Shown here: piece by piece, positions 40,175-49,344 of the stretch | Position numbering within the stretch: position 1 is the stretch's first letter | Layout of the letters: each line of letters begins with the position of its first letter | Assembly: GCA_913043285.1 (NCBI GenBank) | Contig: CAJWML010000015.1 | Location: 1 to 64,000 of the forward strand | DNA from: CAKZNE01 sp002695025 | GTDB taxonomy: Bacteria; Bacteroidota; Bacteroidia; Flavobacteriales; Schleiferiaceae | Direction of reading: 5' to 3' | DNA length: 64,000 nucleotides | The notes under the pieces: generated by a model | Databases searched by the model: none | The model's input: only the letters and a program-made list of their open reading frames with translations | Told to the model about the DNA's origin: nothing | Translations under genes and position numbers: made by a program

Positions 40175-41857
40175 TTACTGCACAATCACCTTATTGATAT
40201 TGGTTTCGCCTTTTTCGTTGGTTACCTTGAGGTAGTACACCCCGGCTTTAACGTGATTTACGTTAAGCGTGTACTTGCCGGAAACTCCGGTTACCTGGTA
40301 CACTTGCTTACCGGTAATATCCAACATATTCAGGTCGAAAAGCTCTTCATTGTTCAGCTCAATGGTTGTTTTACCACTAAACGGATTGGGATAGATGTTC
40401 AGGTTGGTACGGGCAAAGTGATCTTCCAGGCCAATGTTGATGGCTTCGCAGGAATTCCACTTATAAGCCAGTGTATGAGGCTGATCATCAGGACGTACGA
40501 AAATACGGTTCAAACTTCCTACACCACTGGGTTCTGTACAGGATGAGTCCGTAAGACCTACCCAATCTTCCTCCTGCTCGGTATTATCCGTTTTCACATT
40601 CATGAATTTGTAGGAGATCTTGCCAGGACATACATTGGCTACCGTAGTCTGGAAAATACCCGGAGAACCAGCCACAGGCGTTAAAGCCAGTTTACCGGCT
40701 TGCCAGGCAGGAGTGGTAAAATCACCAATCACATACAGGTTGTTGAGATCAGCCTGGTTAGGGAAAGTGGTTACATCCACCATAAAAGTAAGATCAGCCG
40801 GACCAGGCAGCGGAGTGCAGGCTCCGTACACATCGCTATTGAAACAACGTACCGGAAGCACCGTATCCTTATTGAAAGAGATCACTTTATTGTTACCGCC
40901 TTCCCAGTTGGTGTTGCCATTAGCATGGTAACGTGCCTTATAGGTAAACTCGGGAGCAGGTGCACGAAGGGTGATTTCCCAAACTCCATCATTATTCGCA
41001 TCGGTAAGCATACTGGCAGCTTCAAAGCCCCCGGGCCAGTTGTTGAAAGGACCGGCCAGGTCAACGGTATCATTAAAACCGCAGGTGGCATTCATGTCAA
41101 TTTGAATGGTAATGTTGAAAGTATCTGGAATAAAGCAGGATGCACACTGGCTGAAACAAACCGGGCCATAGATGGAATCATTGGTGATGGAAGCGTGACG
41201 GTTTCCGTTCATGGCACAACCACTGGGCACACTTTCTTCTGTTCCCCAGGCAGTACCATTCAGGAATTTCCATTCATAGGAGGTTCCGGGGGTGAAGAAA
41301 GCCACATGACGGTATACGCTGTCACCTTTAAGGTCGGTCATAATAGAGGCACCAGGTGTCCAGGCATTGGGAGTTTGAAAACTACCGGCCACGCTCACAG
41401 TATCGCTTACGGAAGCTTCCTGGCTCAGGTCTACGATCATGGTAAGTGCTTTCATACCGGCAGGAGCCGCGCCACCAAAAGTATAGGCAGGAAGGGTAGT
41501 ATCACTGCTGATCACTACCCAACGGTTATCGTTACCACTTCCAAGGTCTACCTGGGCAGCAGCAGGAACACTTTCAACACCGGGCCAGTCATTATCATTA
41601 ATAAACTTATACTCATAACTTCCGGCTGGAATGTTAACCGTTACGGAGTAAATAGTACCCGATGAATTGGTCAGAGCCGTGGCAGAAGGATTCCAGTCAC
41701 CGGGAGCACCGGCAGCTGCCTGGAAGTTTCCGGCCACATGAACCCCATTGGCACTAACGGTCTGTCCGCTCATGTCAACCTGGAAGGTCACATTATGTTG
41801 TGCCTGTACCATGCCGAGCGCTAACATGGACAGAAGAAGAGAATAAAGGTTCTTCAT
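40175..41857 (-). CDS. T9SS-secreted protein with tandem starch-binding-like modules
   Basis: A 560-residue exported protein. Signal peptide MKNLYSLLLSMLALGMVQA-Q. Four similar modules of about 110 residues follow (starting near 22, 135, 246 and 352). They share VTFQVDMS or VDLS at the start, VAGNFQ or VAGSFQ, a W.P/W.G position, Y......P.GSYEYKFINDNDW, and an ESVP loop. This pattern matches starch-binding (CBM20/CBM48-type) E-set modules. The T9SS sorting domain is at about 480-560 (LNIYPNPFSGKTTIEL ... VKAGVYYLKV). It probably binds starch or glycogen outside the cell, a SusE/F-like role delivered by T9SS. It diverges from a GH13 gene, with the AGTGTA palindrome 35 bases upstream of its start. 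Confidence 0.85.
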   Translation of the reverse strand: MKNLYSLLLSMLALGMVQAQHNVTFQVDMSGQTVSANGVHVAGNFQAAAGAPGDWNPSATALTNSSGTIYSVTVNIPAGSYEYKFINDNDWPGVESVPAAAQVDLGSGNDNRWVVISSDTTLPAYTFGGAAPAGMKALTMIVDLSQEASVSDTVSVAGSFQTPNAWTPGASIMTDLKGDSVYRHVAFFTPGTSYEWKFLNGTAWGTEESVPSGCAMNGNRHASITNDSIYGPVCFSQCASCFIPDTFNITIQIDMNATCGFNDTVDLAGPFNNWPGGFEAASMLTDANNDGVWEITLRAPAPEFTYKARYHANGNTNWEGGNNKVISFNKDTVLPVRCFNSDVYGACTPLPGPADLTFMVDVTTFPNQADLNNLYVIGDFTTPAWQAGKLALTPVAGSPGIFQTTVANVCPGKISYKFMNVKTDNTEQEEDWVGLTDSSCTEPSGVGSLNRIFVRPDDQPHTLAYKWNSCEAINIGLEDHFARTNLNIYPNPFSGKTTIELNNEELFDLNMLDITGKQVYQVTGVSGKYTLNVNHVKAGVYYLKVTNEKGETNINKVIVQ

Positions 41858-41891
41858 AATCGAATGATTTAATTAAAAAAATGTTTTACTT

Positions 41892-41908
41892 AGTGTAAGA
41901 AGTACAAT
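41892..41908. promoter_or_regulatory. 17-bp operator-like palindrome, site 1 (starch-binding protein / GH13 intergenic)
   Basis: AGTGTA-AGAAG-TACAAT, one mismatch from AGTGTA-N5-TACACT. It lies 35 bases upstream of the minus-strand starch-binding gene and 72 bases upstream of the plus-strand GH13 gene, so it could control both. Confidence 0.6.
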
Positions 41909-41980
41909 TACAGAGCAAGGTAAAAAAATAATTGATTGCCTAGTAACATTGCCTTAAAATTTAGCTTTTAAATCACTGAC

Positions 41981-43792
41981 ATGAAAGTAATTGCCAATAC
42001 AGGAAGGTTGTTGAATATCCTTATATTTCTTCCCCTTATTCATCTATCTGCACAAACCCATGTTTATCCCCCGTATTGGTGGAATGGTATGAATAAGCAA
42101 ACCCTTGATCTTTTGGTATATGATCCGGAAGGTTTTGAGAGTAGTCCGGTGGTTGATGGCGTAGAGGTATTGAGTTCGGAATTGGCACCTAATGCGCATT
42201 ATGCCTATCTCCGGATCCAAACGCCAGATCAAACGGAAAAGTCCACTTTTACCATTGGAAAAGGGAAGAAAAAACGGATATATGAACTAAGGGAACGCAA
42301 AGCTGAACGGGTACATGGCCTGGATCCGGCCGATGTGATGTACTTGATTACCCCAGACCGTTTTGCCAATGGTGATCCTGGTAACGATCGTAAAAAGGCC
42401 ATGGCGGAGCGTGATTACAGGCGGGATTCCATTTATGGCCGGCATGGCGGAGATATAAAGGGGATCCGGGATCACCTCGCTTACCTCCAGGATATGGGTT
42501 TTAATTCCCTCTGGATATGTCCGCTCATGACCAATGATCAGCCAAAGGCCTCCTACCACGGCTACGCTATAACTGATCATTATTCTATTGACCCACGCTT
42601 TGGAACGAACCAGGAATACTCACAGCTGGTGAATGAAATGCACCAGCGGGAAATGAAGATGGTCATGGATGTGGTGTACAACCATTTTGGCTCCCGCCAT
42701 CACCTTTTTCTGGATCCCCCAGACTCTGCTTTTTTCAATTTTCACGAGGGCTACCTGCAAACCAATTACCGCGCGGCTACCCTGTTTGATCCGCACGTTG
42801 CAGCATCGGACCGCTCGCGTTTTACGGATGGCTGGTTTGACGGGCACATGCCGGATGTGAACCAGCGTAACCCGCAGATGGCCAGCTTTCTTATTCAGAA
42901 TTCCATTTGGTGGATCGAAGAATTTGGGATCGATGCGTTCCGGGTGGATACCTACACCTATCCCGATCAGCAATTTATGGCCGATTTAGCCAAAGCAATA
43001 AAAGAAGAGTACCCGGACTTTTTCATCTTCGGGGAAACCTGGGTGCATTTTCCGGAAATCCAGAGCTATTTTGTGGAGGGCAACCGCTATAACCCGATTG
43101 CCACCTATATGGATGCCGTAACCGATTTCCAGTTTTGTTTTGCGGTACACGAAACCTTTAACCAACCGCAGGAATGGGCTAAAGGACTCTCCAAGCTGTA
43201 TTACAGGCTGGCGGCCGATTATCTTTATGAGCACCCGGAGAACAGCGTAACCTTTTTAGATAACCATGACCTGGCCCGTATCTACGGGACCTTTGGTGAG
43301 GATATGGATAAGCTGAAAGCTTCGCTGGGGTTGCTGTTCACCATGCGGGGCATACCTTGTGTGTATTACGGTACCGAGATCCTGATGAAGGAAACGGCCA
43401 ATCATGGAGTGATCCGGCAGGACTTTCCGGGAGGCTGGCCAGGGGATGAGATGAATAAATTCACGGCAGCAGGACGGACCGGGGCGGAGAATGAAATGCA
43501 CCATTATATCAGTAAGATTCTGAACTGGCGTAAGGGTTCAGAAGCCATAACCAAAGGAAAAATGACGCATTTTATCCCGGAAAATGATATTTACGTTTTC
43601 TTCCGCTATACGGAAAGGGATACGGTAATGGTGGTTCTGAACAGTAATCCCAATGAGGCCCGCACGGTAAAAAAGGAGCGCTTCGCGGAAATGATGCCTT
43701 CACAAAGCGGTACGGATGTAATTTCCGGTGAGCGTGTGGCCCTGAAGGAATTGACCATCCAACCCAAGAGTATTCAGATCATTCAGCTCTAA
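41981..43792 (+). CDS. GH13 alpha-amylase-family enzyme, exported (cyclomaltodextrinase/neopullulanase-like)
   Basis: A 603-residue exported glucan hydrolase. A signal peptide (LLNILIFLPLIHLSAQ-T) is cut near residue 25. Residues 26-105 form an N-terminal E-set domain like that of cyclomaltodextrinases and SusA. The (beta/alpha)8 barrel has VVYNH (231-235), nucleophile Asp323 (DAFRVD), general acid Glu352 (FGETW) and the transition-state stabiliser Asp430 (FLDNHD). No T9SS domain or lipobox, so it is probably periplasmic and trims imported maltodextrins to maltose and glucose. Its stop is 5 bases from the stop of the convergent MFS gene. Confidence 0.92.
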   Translation: MKVIANTGRLLNILIFLPLIHLSAQTHVYPPYWWNGMNKQTLDLLVYDPEGFESSPVVDGVEVLSSELAPNAHYAYLRIQTPDQTEKSTFTIGKGKKKRIYELRERKAERVHGLDPADVMYLITPDRFANGDPGNDRKKAMAERDYRRDSIYGRHGGDIKGIRDHLAYLQDMGFNSLWICPLMTNDQPKASYHGYAITDHYSIDPRFGTNQEYSQLVNEMHQREMKMVMDVVYNHFGSRHHLFLDPPDSAFFNFHEGYLQTNYRAATLFDPHVAASDRSRFTDGWFDGHMPDVNQRNPQMASFLIQNSIWWIEEFGIDAFRVDTYTYPDQQFMADLAKAIKEEYPDFFIFGETWVHFPEIQSYFVEGNRYNPIATYMDAVTDFQFCFAVHETFNQPQEWAKGLSKLYYRLAADYLYEHPENSVTFLDNHDLARIYGTFGEDMDKLKASLGLLFTMRGIPCVYYGTEILMKETANHGVIRQDFPGGWPGDEMNKFTAAGRTGAENEMHHYISKILNWRKGSEAITKGKMTHFIPENDIYVFFRYTERDTVMVVLNSNPNEARTVKKERFAEMMPSQSGTDVISGERVALKELTIQPKSIQIIQL

Positions 43793-43797
43793 GGTAT

Positions 43798-45198
43798 TTA
43801 CACCATTGCTGCCTCATCCGGTTGGTAGGTAATGGCTTTTTTATTGGTGATCAGTAGGTTGGAAAGTCCGCCCAGGATCAGGCTGGTGCCAGCCAGCAGC
43901 ATGGCGTTGATGGAATCTTCCCCGAAAATGGCCTGGTATAAAAAGTTGAGGCCACCGGTAGCCGCAATGATCTGTGGTATGACAATGAACATATTGAATA
44001 GCCCCATGAATACCCCCATCTTTTTAGGATCAATGGAGCTGGAAAGCATGGCATAAGGCATGGAAAGAATACTGCCCCAGGCAATACCGATGAGTGCAAA
44101 AGATCCGATCAGGAATACATGATCCTGGATAAAATACATGGAAATAAAACCCAGGCCACCCAGTATAAGGCAAGTCATGTGCACCAGCTTACGGTTAATA
44201 CTTCTCCGGGCGGTATAGAAAGTGAGGATCAGCGCAAAAGCCATGGACGATAATCCATAAAAGCCCATGTGAGAGCCTACCAGGTCTGCGGCATCATTGT
44301 ATTTTTTATCCTCTTCCTGGTAGATGGCTATATTCTCTTCGGTAGCTTCTTCCACACTCAATTCAACCGGTTTAGGTGATTCAAACACGTGCTCGGTGAG
44401 GGCTGGTGTTGCCAGGCTCCACATGGCAAAGAAGGCAAACCAACTGAAGAATTGCACTACCCCCAGTTTTACCATAGTTCTGGGCATGTTTACAATATTG
44501 CTGATGATCTCACGGAAGGCGGTGCCCATCCCTTTGCTTTTCTGCTTTTCCTCTTCAAAAGCTTCCATATCCTCTGGCGGATATTCGCTGGTGGTAAAAA
44601 CGGTATATAGTATGGAGAGCAGGAATACAAAAGCCCCGATGGCAAAGGCAATCTTTACGGAGGGAGGTATTACACCGGGACCGGCCTCGTTGGAAACTCC
44701 CAGGTTATTGACCAGTAAAGGAAGGTTGCTGGCCACCCAGGTGCCAATCCCAATGATCAGGGTTTGCATAACAAAACCGTAGCTACGCTGGGAGTCAGGA
44801 AGCTTATCAGCCACCAGCGCCCGGAAGGGTTCCATGCTGATATTGATGGAGGCATCCAGTATCCAGAGGCAACCGGCTGCAACCCAAAGCACCGGGGAGT
44901 GAGGCACAAAAAATAAGGTGATAGAGCTAAGTATAGCCCCTACCAGGAAGTAAGGCCGCCTACGGCCCAGCCTGGAGTGCCAGGTACGGTCACTCATATA
45001 CCCAATGATAGGCTGCACGATCAAACCCGTGAGCGGAGCAGCAATCCATAGGAGCGGGATCTCATCTTTTCCGGCTCCCAGGGTTTGGAAGATCCGGGAC
45101 ATAAATCCGCCCTGCAGGGCAAAGCCGAACTGGATCCCCAAAAAGCCAAAGCTCATGTTCCAGATCTGCCAGAAACTCAATTTGGGTTTAGCGGTCAT
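43798..45198 (-). CDS. MFS sugar transporter, SLC45/GPH-like (probable maltose importer)
   Basis: A 466-residue inner-membrane carrier with 12 predicted helices. The GPH/SLC45 signature after helix 2 is IIGYMSDRTWHSRLGRRRPYFLVGA. Family members are proton- or cation-coupled glucoside or disaccharide importers (sucrose/maltose). A charged loop at about 215-240 (DMEAFEEEKQKSKG) divides the two halves, and an extra acidic loop follows helix 7 (VEEATEENIAIYQEEDKKYND). The context, downstream of amylase, maltose phosphorylase and mgsA genes, points to import of maltose to feed the GH65 enzyme. It has its own operator-like site in the 71-base gap upstream, so it may be both cotranscribed and separately promoted. 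Confidence 0.88.
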   Translation of the reverse strand: MTAKPKLSFWQIWNMSFGFLGIQFGFALQGGFMSRIFQTLGAGKDEIPLLWIAAPLTGLIVQPIIGYMSDRTWHSRLGRRRPYFLVGAILSSITLFFVPHSPVLWVAAGCLWILDASINISMEPFRALVADKLPDSQRSYGFVMQTLIIGIGTWVASNLPLLVNNLGVSNEAGPGVIPPSVKIAFAIGAFVFLLSILYTVFTTSEYPPEDMEAFEEEKQKSKGMGTAFREIISNIVNMPRTMVKLGVVQFFSWFAFFAMWSLATPALTEHVFESPKPVELSVEEATEENIAIYQEEDKKYNDAADLVGSHMGFYGLSSMAFALILTFYTARRSINRKLVHMTCLILGGLGFISMYFIQDHVFLIGSFALIGIAWGSILSMPYAMLSSSIDPKKMGVFMGLFNMFIVIPQIIAATGGLNFLYQAIFGEDSINAMLLAGTSLILGGLSNLLITNKKAITYQPDEAAMV

Positions 45199-45239
45199 GG
45201 GTTTGTGTTTTGAAAAGCTGGCCTAATGTAAAAAATAAA

Positions 45240-45256
45240 AGTGTTGAAAGTACACT
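45240..45256. promoter_or_regulatory. 17-bp operator-like palindrome, site 2 (MFS transporter)
   Basis: AGTGTT-GAAAG-TACACT, one mismatch from the perfect palindrome. It lies 42 bases upstream of the MFS start and inside the only intergenic gap between mgsA and that gene. Confidence 0.65.
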
Positions 45257-45269
45257 TAGCGACCCCTGC

Positions 45270-45638
45270 CTAACTGAGCAGTCCCCTGAAAATCAGGCGG
45301 GCCGTAGCCGGGTTGGTGGCCAGCGGAATATTGTGAACATCACAGATGCGCATCAGCATCAGGATATCCGGTTCATGGGGATGTTTGTCCAGCGGATCGC
45401 GGAAAAAAAAGACCGCATCCACTTCACCCACCGCTACCTGGGCGGCAATCTGGGCATCCCCGCCCAGCGGGCCGGACAGTACCTTGTCTACCTGGAGCCC
45501 TGCCCCTTCTACGTGTTTTCCGGTGGTGCCGGTGGCTACCAGTTTTACATCATCACGATGAAAGAGATCGAGATGATCCCGCAGGAACGCTACCATCTCT
45601 GCTTTTTTTCCATCGTGGGATATCAGTGCTATTACCAT
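45270..45638 (-). CDS. mgsA: Methylglyoxal synthase
   Basis: A 122-residue enzyme that converts dihydroxyacetone phosphate to methylglyoxal and phosphate. Family motifs are complete: ISHDGKK at the N-terminus, ATGTTG (phosphate binding), SGPLGGDAQ with catalytic Asp61, FFRDPL, and the His pair in DKHPHEPD. It is shorter than Escherichia coli MgsA (152 residues) at both ends but retains the whole core. Its ATG overlaps the stop of the upstream GH13 gene by one base (TAATG), so it is translated with the maltose operon. It may serve as an overflow route that releases phosphate when phosphorolysis raises sugar-phosphate levels. Confidence 0.95.
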   Translation of the reverse strand: MVIALISHDGKKAEMVAFLRDHLDLFHRDDVKLVATGTTGKHVEGAGLQVDKVLSGPLGGDAQIAAQVAVGEVDAVFFFRDPLDKHPHEPDILMLMRICDVHNIPLATNPATARLIFRGLLS

Positions 45639-47002
45639 TATAAACCTATTATGGTGAAATCATTGGCAGCTACTTTAACTGCGCCTTCCTGCGATCCTTT
45701 TTCGGCTCTTCCGGCCAAAAGATCTATGCTGCTCAGGCCCTGGTACGTAAGCTCTCCGGGCTGATCCGAAAAATTGAGGATCACCAACATTTTGTCATTT
45801 CCTTTAGAACGCACGTAAGCGTACATTTTTGAGGCATCATCGGTTGCTATTCTTTCAAAATCACCTTGATCAGCTCCATTGGCCAAAGCTTCATGATCGG
45901 ATTTCAACCTGATCATTTGCTGGTAAAAATCAAACAAAACCGTATCCTGTTCCCAGTTGATGGTGTCTTTGTCAAAAAATGAGAGGCGCTTGTTGAGGCC
46001 TGCTTCCTGGCCGCTGTAAATAAGGGGCATTCCGTAGGGGAAGGTGGTAGCCAATACAAAGAAATTTTTGTGGTTGGCACCCATACGCTCACCGATGGTG
46101 CCGTTCCAGCTGTTCTCATCATGGTTGGTGGTGAAATACATGCGATAGGCGCTTTCAGGATATAGGGTATCCATTTTGATGAGGTAGGTATCCAAGGCAC
46201 TTACGGGCTCTTCACCTTTGGCTATCTGGTTCATAATGTGGTGAAATTCCCAGCCGTAGGTCATATCAAAGGCTTGTTCGTGGAACTCGGGACCTTCAGC
46301 TTCGGCCAGCATGAACACCGGTTTAATGCTGTCCAGGCTTTTACGCGCACGGTTCCAGAAATCCATGGGCACCATCATGGCCACATCACAGCGGTAACCA
46401 TCCACATCCGCTTCCTTTACCCAAAATTTAAGGGCGTTCATCATTTCCTCCTGCATGCCCGGGGCTTCATAATTCAGGTCGGCCACGTCAAACCAGTCTT
46501 CAACCGGGGGGATTACTTTACCGGAATCATTGCGCGTGTACCAGTCGGGGTGTTGTTCCATCCAGGGGTGGTCCCAGGCGGAGTGATTACCCACCCAGTC
46601 CAGGATTACTTTAAAACCCATGTCGTGCGCCTCATTGACCAGCCCTTTGAAATCTTCCATGGTTCCGAATTCCGGGTTTACGGCCGTATAATCCTTAATG
46701 GAATAATAGCTTCCGAGCTTTCCCTTCCGGTTTTTTTCACCGATGGGTTGTACGGGCATGATCCAGAGGATCTCCACACCAAGCTCCTTCAGGTGGGGGA
46801 GGTGCTCCTTAAAAGCATTGAAAGTTCCCTCGGGGGTGTACTGACGGATATTGACCTCGTAAATGGACGAATGTTTGCTCCAGGCCGGATGCTCCAGGGA
46901 GGCGGTAGTATCGTTGTCAACCGGCTCAGCCTCCTTTACTACGGGACCGTTGCATGCCCAAACGAGAGTTACTAGGCCAAGGATACCTATGGATTTTTTC
47001 AT
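45638..47002 (-). CDS. GH13 alpha-amylase-family lipoprotein
   Basis: A 454-residue enzyme exported as a lipoprotein: MKKSIGILGLVTLVWAC has lipobox LVWAC-Cys17. The barrel starts at about residue 42 (SSIYEVNIRQYTPEGTF). Catalytic residues: nucleophile Asp206 (DGYRCD), general acid Glu234 (MLAEAE) and Asp295 in NHDEN; GNH (about 138-140) is region I. It is compact, with no starch-binding module and a short C-terminal beta domain ending TIIGL. The start overlaps the stop of the larger GH13 gene by 4 bases (ATGA). It probably works in the periplasm, or on the surface if carried outward, on maltodextrins. Confidence 0.92.
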   Translation of the reverse strand: MKKSIGILGLVTLVWACNGPVVKEAEPVDNDTTASLEHPAWSKHSSIYEVNIRQYTPEGTFNAFKEHLPHLKELGVEILWIMPVQPIGEKNRKGKLGSYYSIKDYTAVNPEFGTMEDFKGLVNEAHDMGFKVILDWVGNHSAWDHPWMEQHPDWYTRNDSGKVIPPVEDWFDVADLNYEAPGMQEEMMNALKFWVKEADVDGYRCDVAMMVPMDFWNRARKSLDSIKPVFMLAEAEGPEFHEQAFDMTYGWEFHHIMNQIAKGEEPVSALDTYLIKMDTLYPESAYRMYFTTNHDENSWNGTIGERMGANHKNFFVLATTFPYGMPLIYSGQEAGLNKRLSFFDKDTINWEQDTVLFDFYQQMIRLKSDHEALANGADQGDFERIATDDASKMYAYVRSKGNDKMLVILNFSDQPGELTYQGLSSIDLLAGRAEKGSQEGAVKVAANDFTIIGL

Positions 47003-49344
47003 GGTTGTGTTTGTTTAAGGGTTACGTATTCAAAGCCCAGAGGAGGAAGTTCAAGAGGGATAACCTGTGCGTTGAGGTTGGAGATCATACCTTCGTTAAA
47101 GTGTAATTGTACTTTGGTTTCGGGCTCAATGGCTAGCTGGATATTCTGCTTTTTTTCCGAAGTATTGAGCAGTATGACCACCTGCTCATCAAAATAGGTG
47201 CGCCTGATCTCCAAGAGGGATCCGTTAATAATTCGGGTTTCGGTGGTGCCGTAGATCAGCGGTAGCTGGCTGCCACGTAATTGATTGAGCTTTTTCACAT
47301 TCTCCAGGAGAATGGTTTCATCCTCGTCCAGGCCACTGAATTGCATCATCCTGCGATTGTCGGGATCACCACCACCGGGCATGCCATATTCATCACCGTA
47401 ATAGATGCAGGGAATACCCGGAACGGCATTGTTAAAGGCGTGTAAAAGGCCTAGTTTCCGGTAGGCCGAAGCTTCAGGCTTGTCAATGTTGCGATCCCAG
47501 CCGGCCATTTTCTGGTCCTCCTCAAAAAGGACATCCCCGGAGGCCAGGCTAATGAAGCGTGAACGGTCCTGGTTGCCGGTAATATTGCCCATCAGGTGAT
47601 GGTAGCCATAGGTTTCCAGTCCCTGGTGCAGTTTGTCCTGCAAGCCTTCCAGGTCACCGTTTGAACTGGCAAATGCATTGACTGCGGCATCATAAAGGTT
47701 AAAATCAAACTGAGCATCCATCATACCGGTGCTGATGTAGCTGTTGATGAGTTGCGGGCTGCCGTAGGTCTCCCCGATTTGCAATACCGGGCGATCCGTG
47801 TGTTTACGCACGCGATAGGTGAGGGTACGCCAGTACAGTTCATCAATGTGTTTAGTGGCATCATGACGGAAGCCGTCAAAATCATATTCGGTAACCCAGA
47901 ACAAAGCACTGTCTGCCATGGGGTCCACTATTTCCCAACGTCTAAGGTCCAGCGTAGGAAGGTGATCGTCAAACCAGGTGGTAAGGCGGTACTCGTCCCA
48001 TTTTTCGGTGTTCTTAGTGCCATCCGGCAGGTATAGTGAGGTGGCCCAATCCTGGTGTTTTTGATATATAGGGTGATTTATATGTATGTGATTGGCTACA
48101 TAGTCCAAGATCACATTTTCATTACGTTGATGGGCATCGTTCAGAAGTGTGCGCAGCTCTGCGGATGTGCCAAAGCGATGATCTACGCGGATGTTACTGA
48201 CCGGCCAATAGCCGTGGTATGCGGAAAACTTACTTTTGGTCTTGCCTTTGTCCCAGTACCCCCAGGCATCTTCGGGGTTTTGGGTAATGGGAGACAGCCA
48301 GATGGTGTTCACATGGAGATCTTCAAAAAAGCCCTCTTCCGTTTTTTGGGTCACCCCACTCAGGTCGCCACCGTAGTAGTTGGCTTTGGGATGAATTTCC
48401 GGGTCAGGGGTACGTTGGTCGTTTTCCGGATTACCGTTGAAGAAGCGATCCACCATCAGGAAGTACATGCGCGCCTGGTGCCAGTCCAGCCGTTCCAGCT
48501 GGTCCACATTGGTGATGGGCACACCATATTCCAACGGGATCAAAACATCGTTGGCCGCCTTTTCTCCACGGAAGGAGTATACCCGCAAATAGGAGCGTTT
48601 CACTTCTGCCGCTTTTTGGGGAATAGGCACCAGGTTTTGAGAAGTATTACTCTGGGCACTTGCCAGTGGTAAGGGCTGGTTATTCCACAGAGCCAGTATT
48701 TTTTGATCAGCGGGGAGCGGGCTCAGTTTGATGCTTCCTTCATCAAAAGAAAGAGCATGGTAGATAGCCGGCTCCTCTTTTTGGGGGTATTTCACCTCCA
48801 AAACGTTGTTGAAGTCACCCATACCATTACTCACCTTTACAGGATTGTTGGGGTCTAAAAGTTCTTTGCCGTTCACATAGAACTTATACTCGTACTTGCC
48901 TGGGTTCAAACGGTAGGTACGTCTGTATTGGCCACCCTTTGCAACAAGGGGTGCGCTTCCACGATTCCAGTTGTTGAAGGCTCCGATCACTTTTACCTCA
49001 CCATTAAACTCCCCTCCGGCCGGGACGCTGATCGTCACATCTTGTAGGGCAGGGTTGATCAGGACCAGGCTCTCCATTCCCTTTGGGGTTTTGAGCCACA
49101 GAAACTCCATTTTTTCGGTCAGCTTACCCGTAAGGATGAGGGTATCCTTTTGTTGGGAGTGATTAGTAAGGCCAGTGGGTAATAAGTATGAATCCAAAGT
49201 TTGATCGGCCAGGTAGTCCCGAAGATAAATAGTAGTGGTATCACCATTAAGGTGAATGGGGGTATACAGCCCATGCAGCGCCACCTGTGCTTGTGCCATT
49301 AAGCTCTCCAGGGCGATCAGTGAGAAAAGGAACAGCTTTTTCAT
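46999..49344 (-). CDS. GH13 enzyme with N-terminal E-set/CBM48-like module
   Basis: A 781-residue exported enzyme. Signal peptide ends at LMAQAQ (about 20). Residues about 113-190 form a CBM48/CBM20-like module (VKVIGAFNNWNRGSAPL ... YEYKFYVNGKELLDPNNP), preceded and followed by small beta domains. The barrel covers about 290-690: LDYVANHI (413-420), nucleophile Asp495 (DGFRHD), general acid Glu525 (QIGETYG) and Asp593 in GNQDRSRF, where Gln592 replaces the usual His of NHD. Such GNQD forms occur in some Bacteroidota GH13 enzymes as far as I recall. It overlaps the GH65 gene upstream and the lipoprotein GH13 downstream by 4 bases each, a tightly coupled order. Confidence 0.9.
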   Translation of the reverse strand: MKKLFLFSLIALESLMAQAQVALHGLYTPIHLNGDTTTIYLRDYLADQTLDSYLLPTGLTNHSQQKDTLILTGKLTEKMEFLWLKTPKGMESLVLINPALQDVTISVPAGGEFNGEVKVIGAFNNWNRGSAPLVAKGGQYRRTYRLNPGKYEYKFYVNGKELLDPNNPVKVSNGMGDFNNVLEVKYPQKEEPAIYHALSFDEGSIKLSPLPADQKILALWNNQPLPLASAQSNTSQNLVPIPQKAAEVKRSYLRVYSFRGEKAANDVLIPLEYGVPITNVDQLERLDWHQARMYFLMVDRFFNGNPENDQRTPDPEIHPKANYYGGDLSGVTQKTEEGFFEDLHVNTIWLSPITQNPEDAWGYWDKGKTKSKFSAYHGYWPVSNIRVDHRFGTSAELRTLLNDAHQRNENVILDYVANHIHINHPIYQKHQDWATSLYLPDGTKNTEKWDEYRLTTWFDDHLPTLDLRRWEIVDPMADSALFWVTEYDFDGFRHDATKHIDELYWRTLTYRVRKHTDRPVLQIGETYGSPQLINSYISTGMMDAQFDFNLYDAAVNAFASSNGDLEGLQDKLHQGLETYGYHHLMGNITGNQDRSRFISLASGDVLFEEDQKMAGWDRNIDKPEASAYRKLGLLHAFNNAVPGIPCIYYGDEYGMPGGGDPDNRRMMQFSGLDEDETILLENVKKLNQLRGSQLPLIYGTTETRIINGSLLEIRRTYFDEQVVILLNTSEKKQNIQLAIEPETKVQLHFNEGMISNLNAQVIPLELPPLGFEYVTLKQTQP

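Noticed and set aside
40700..41665. A 321-codon plus-strand frame opposite the starch-binding protein gene
   Set aside because: Shadow of the repeated modules on the other strand; low-complexity product and no recognisable family.
45225..45241. Second AGTGTA-like site next to the MFS operator (AATGTA-AAAAA-TAAAAG)
   Set aside because: Too many mismatches in the right half; counted as AT-rich background.
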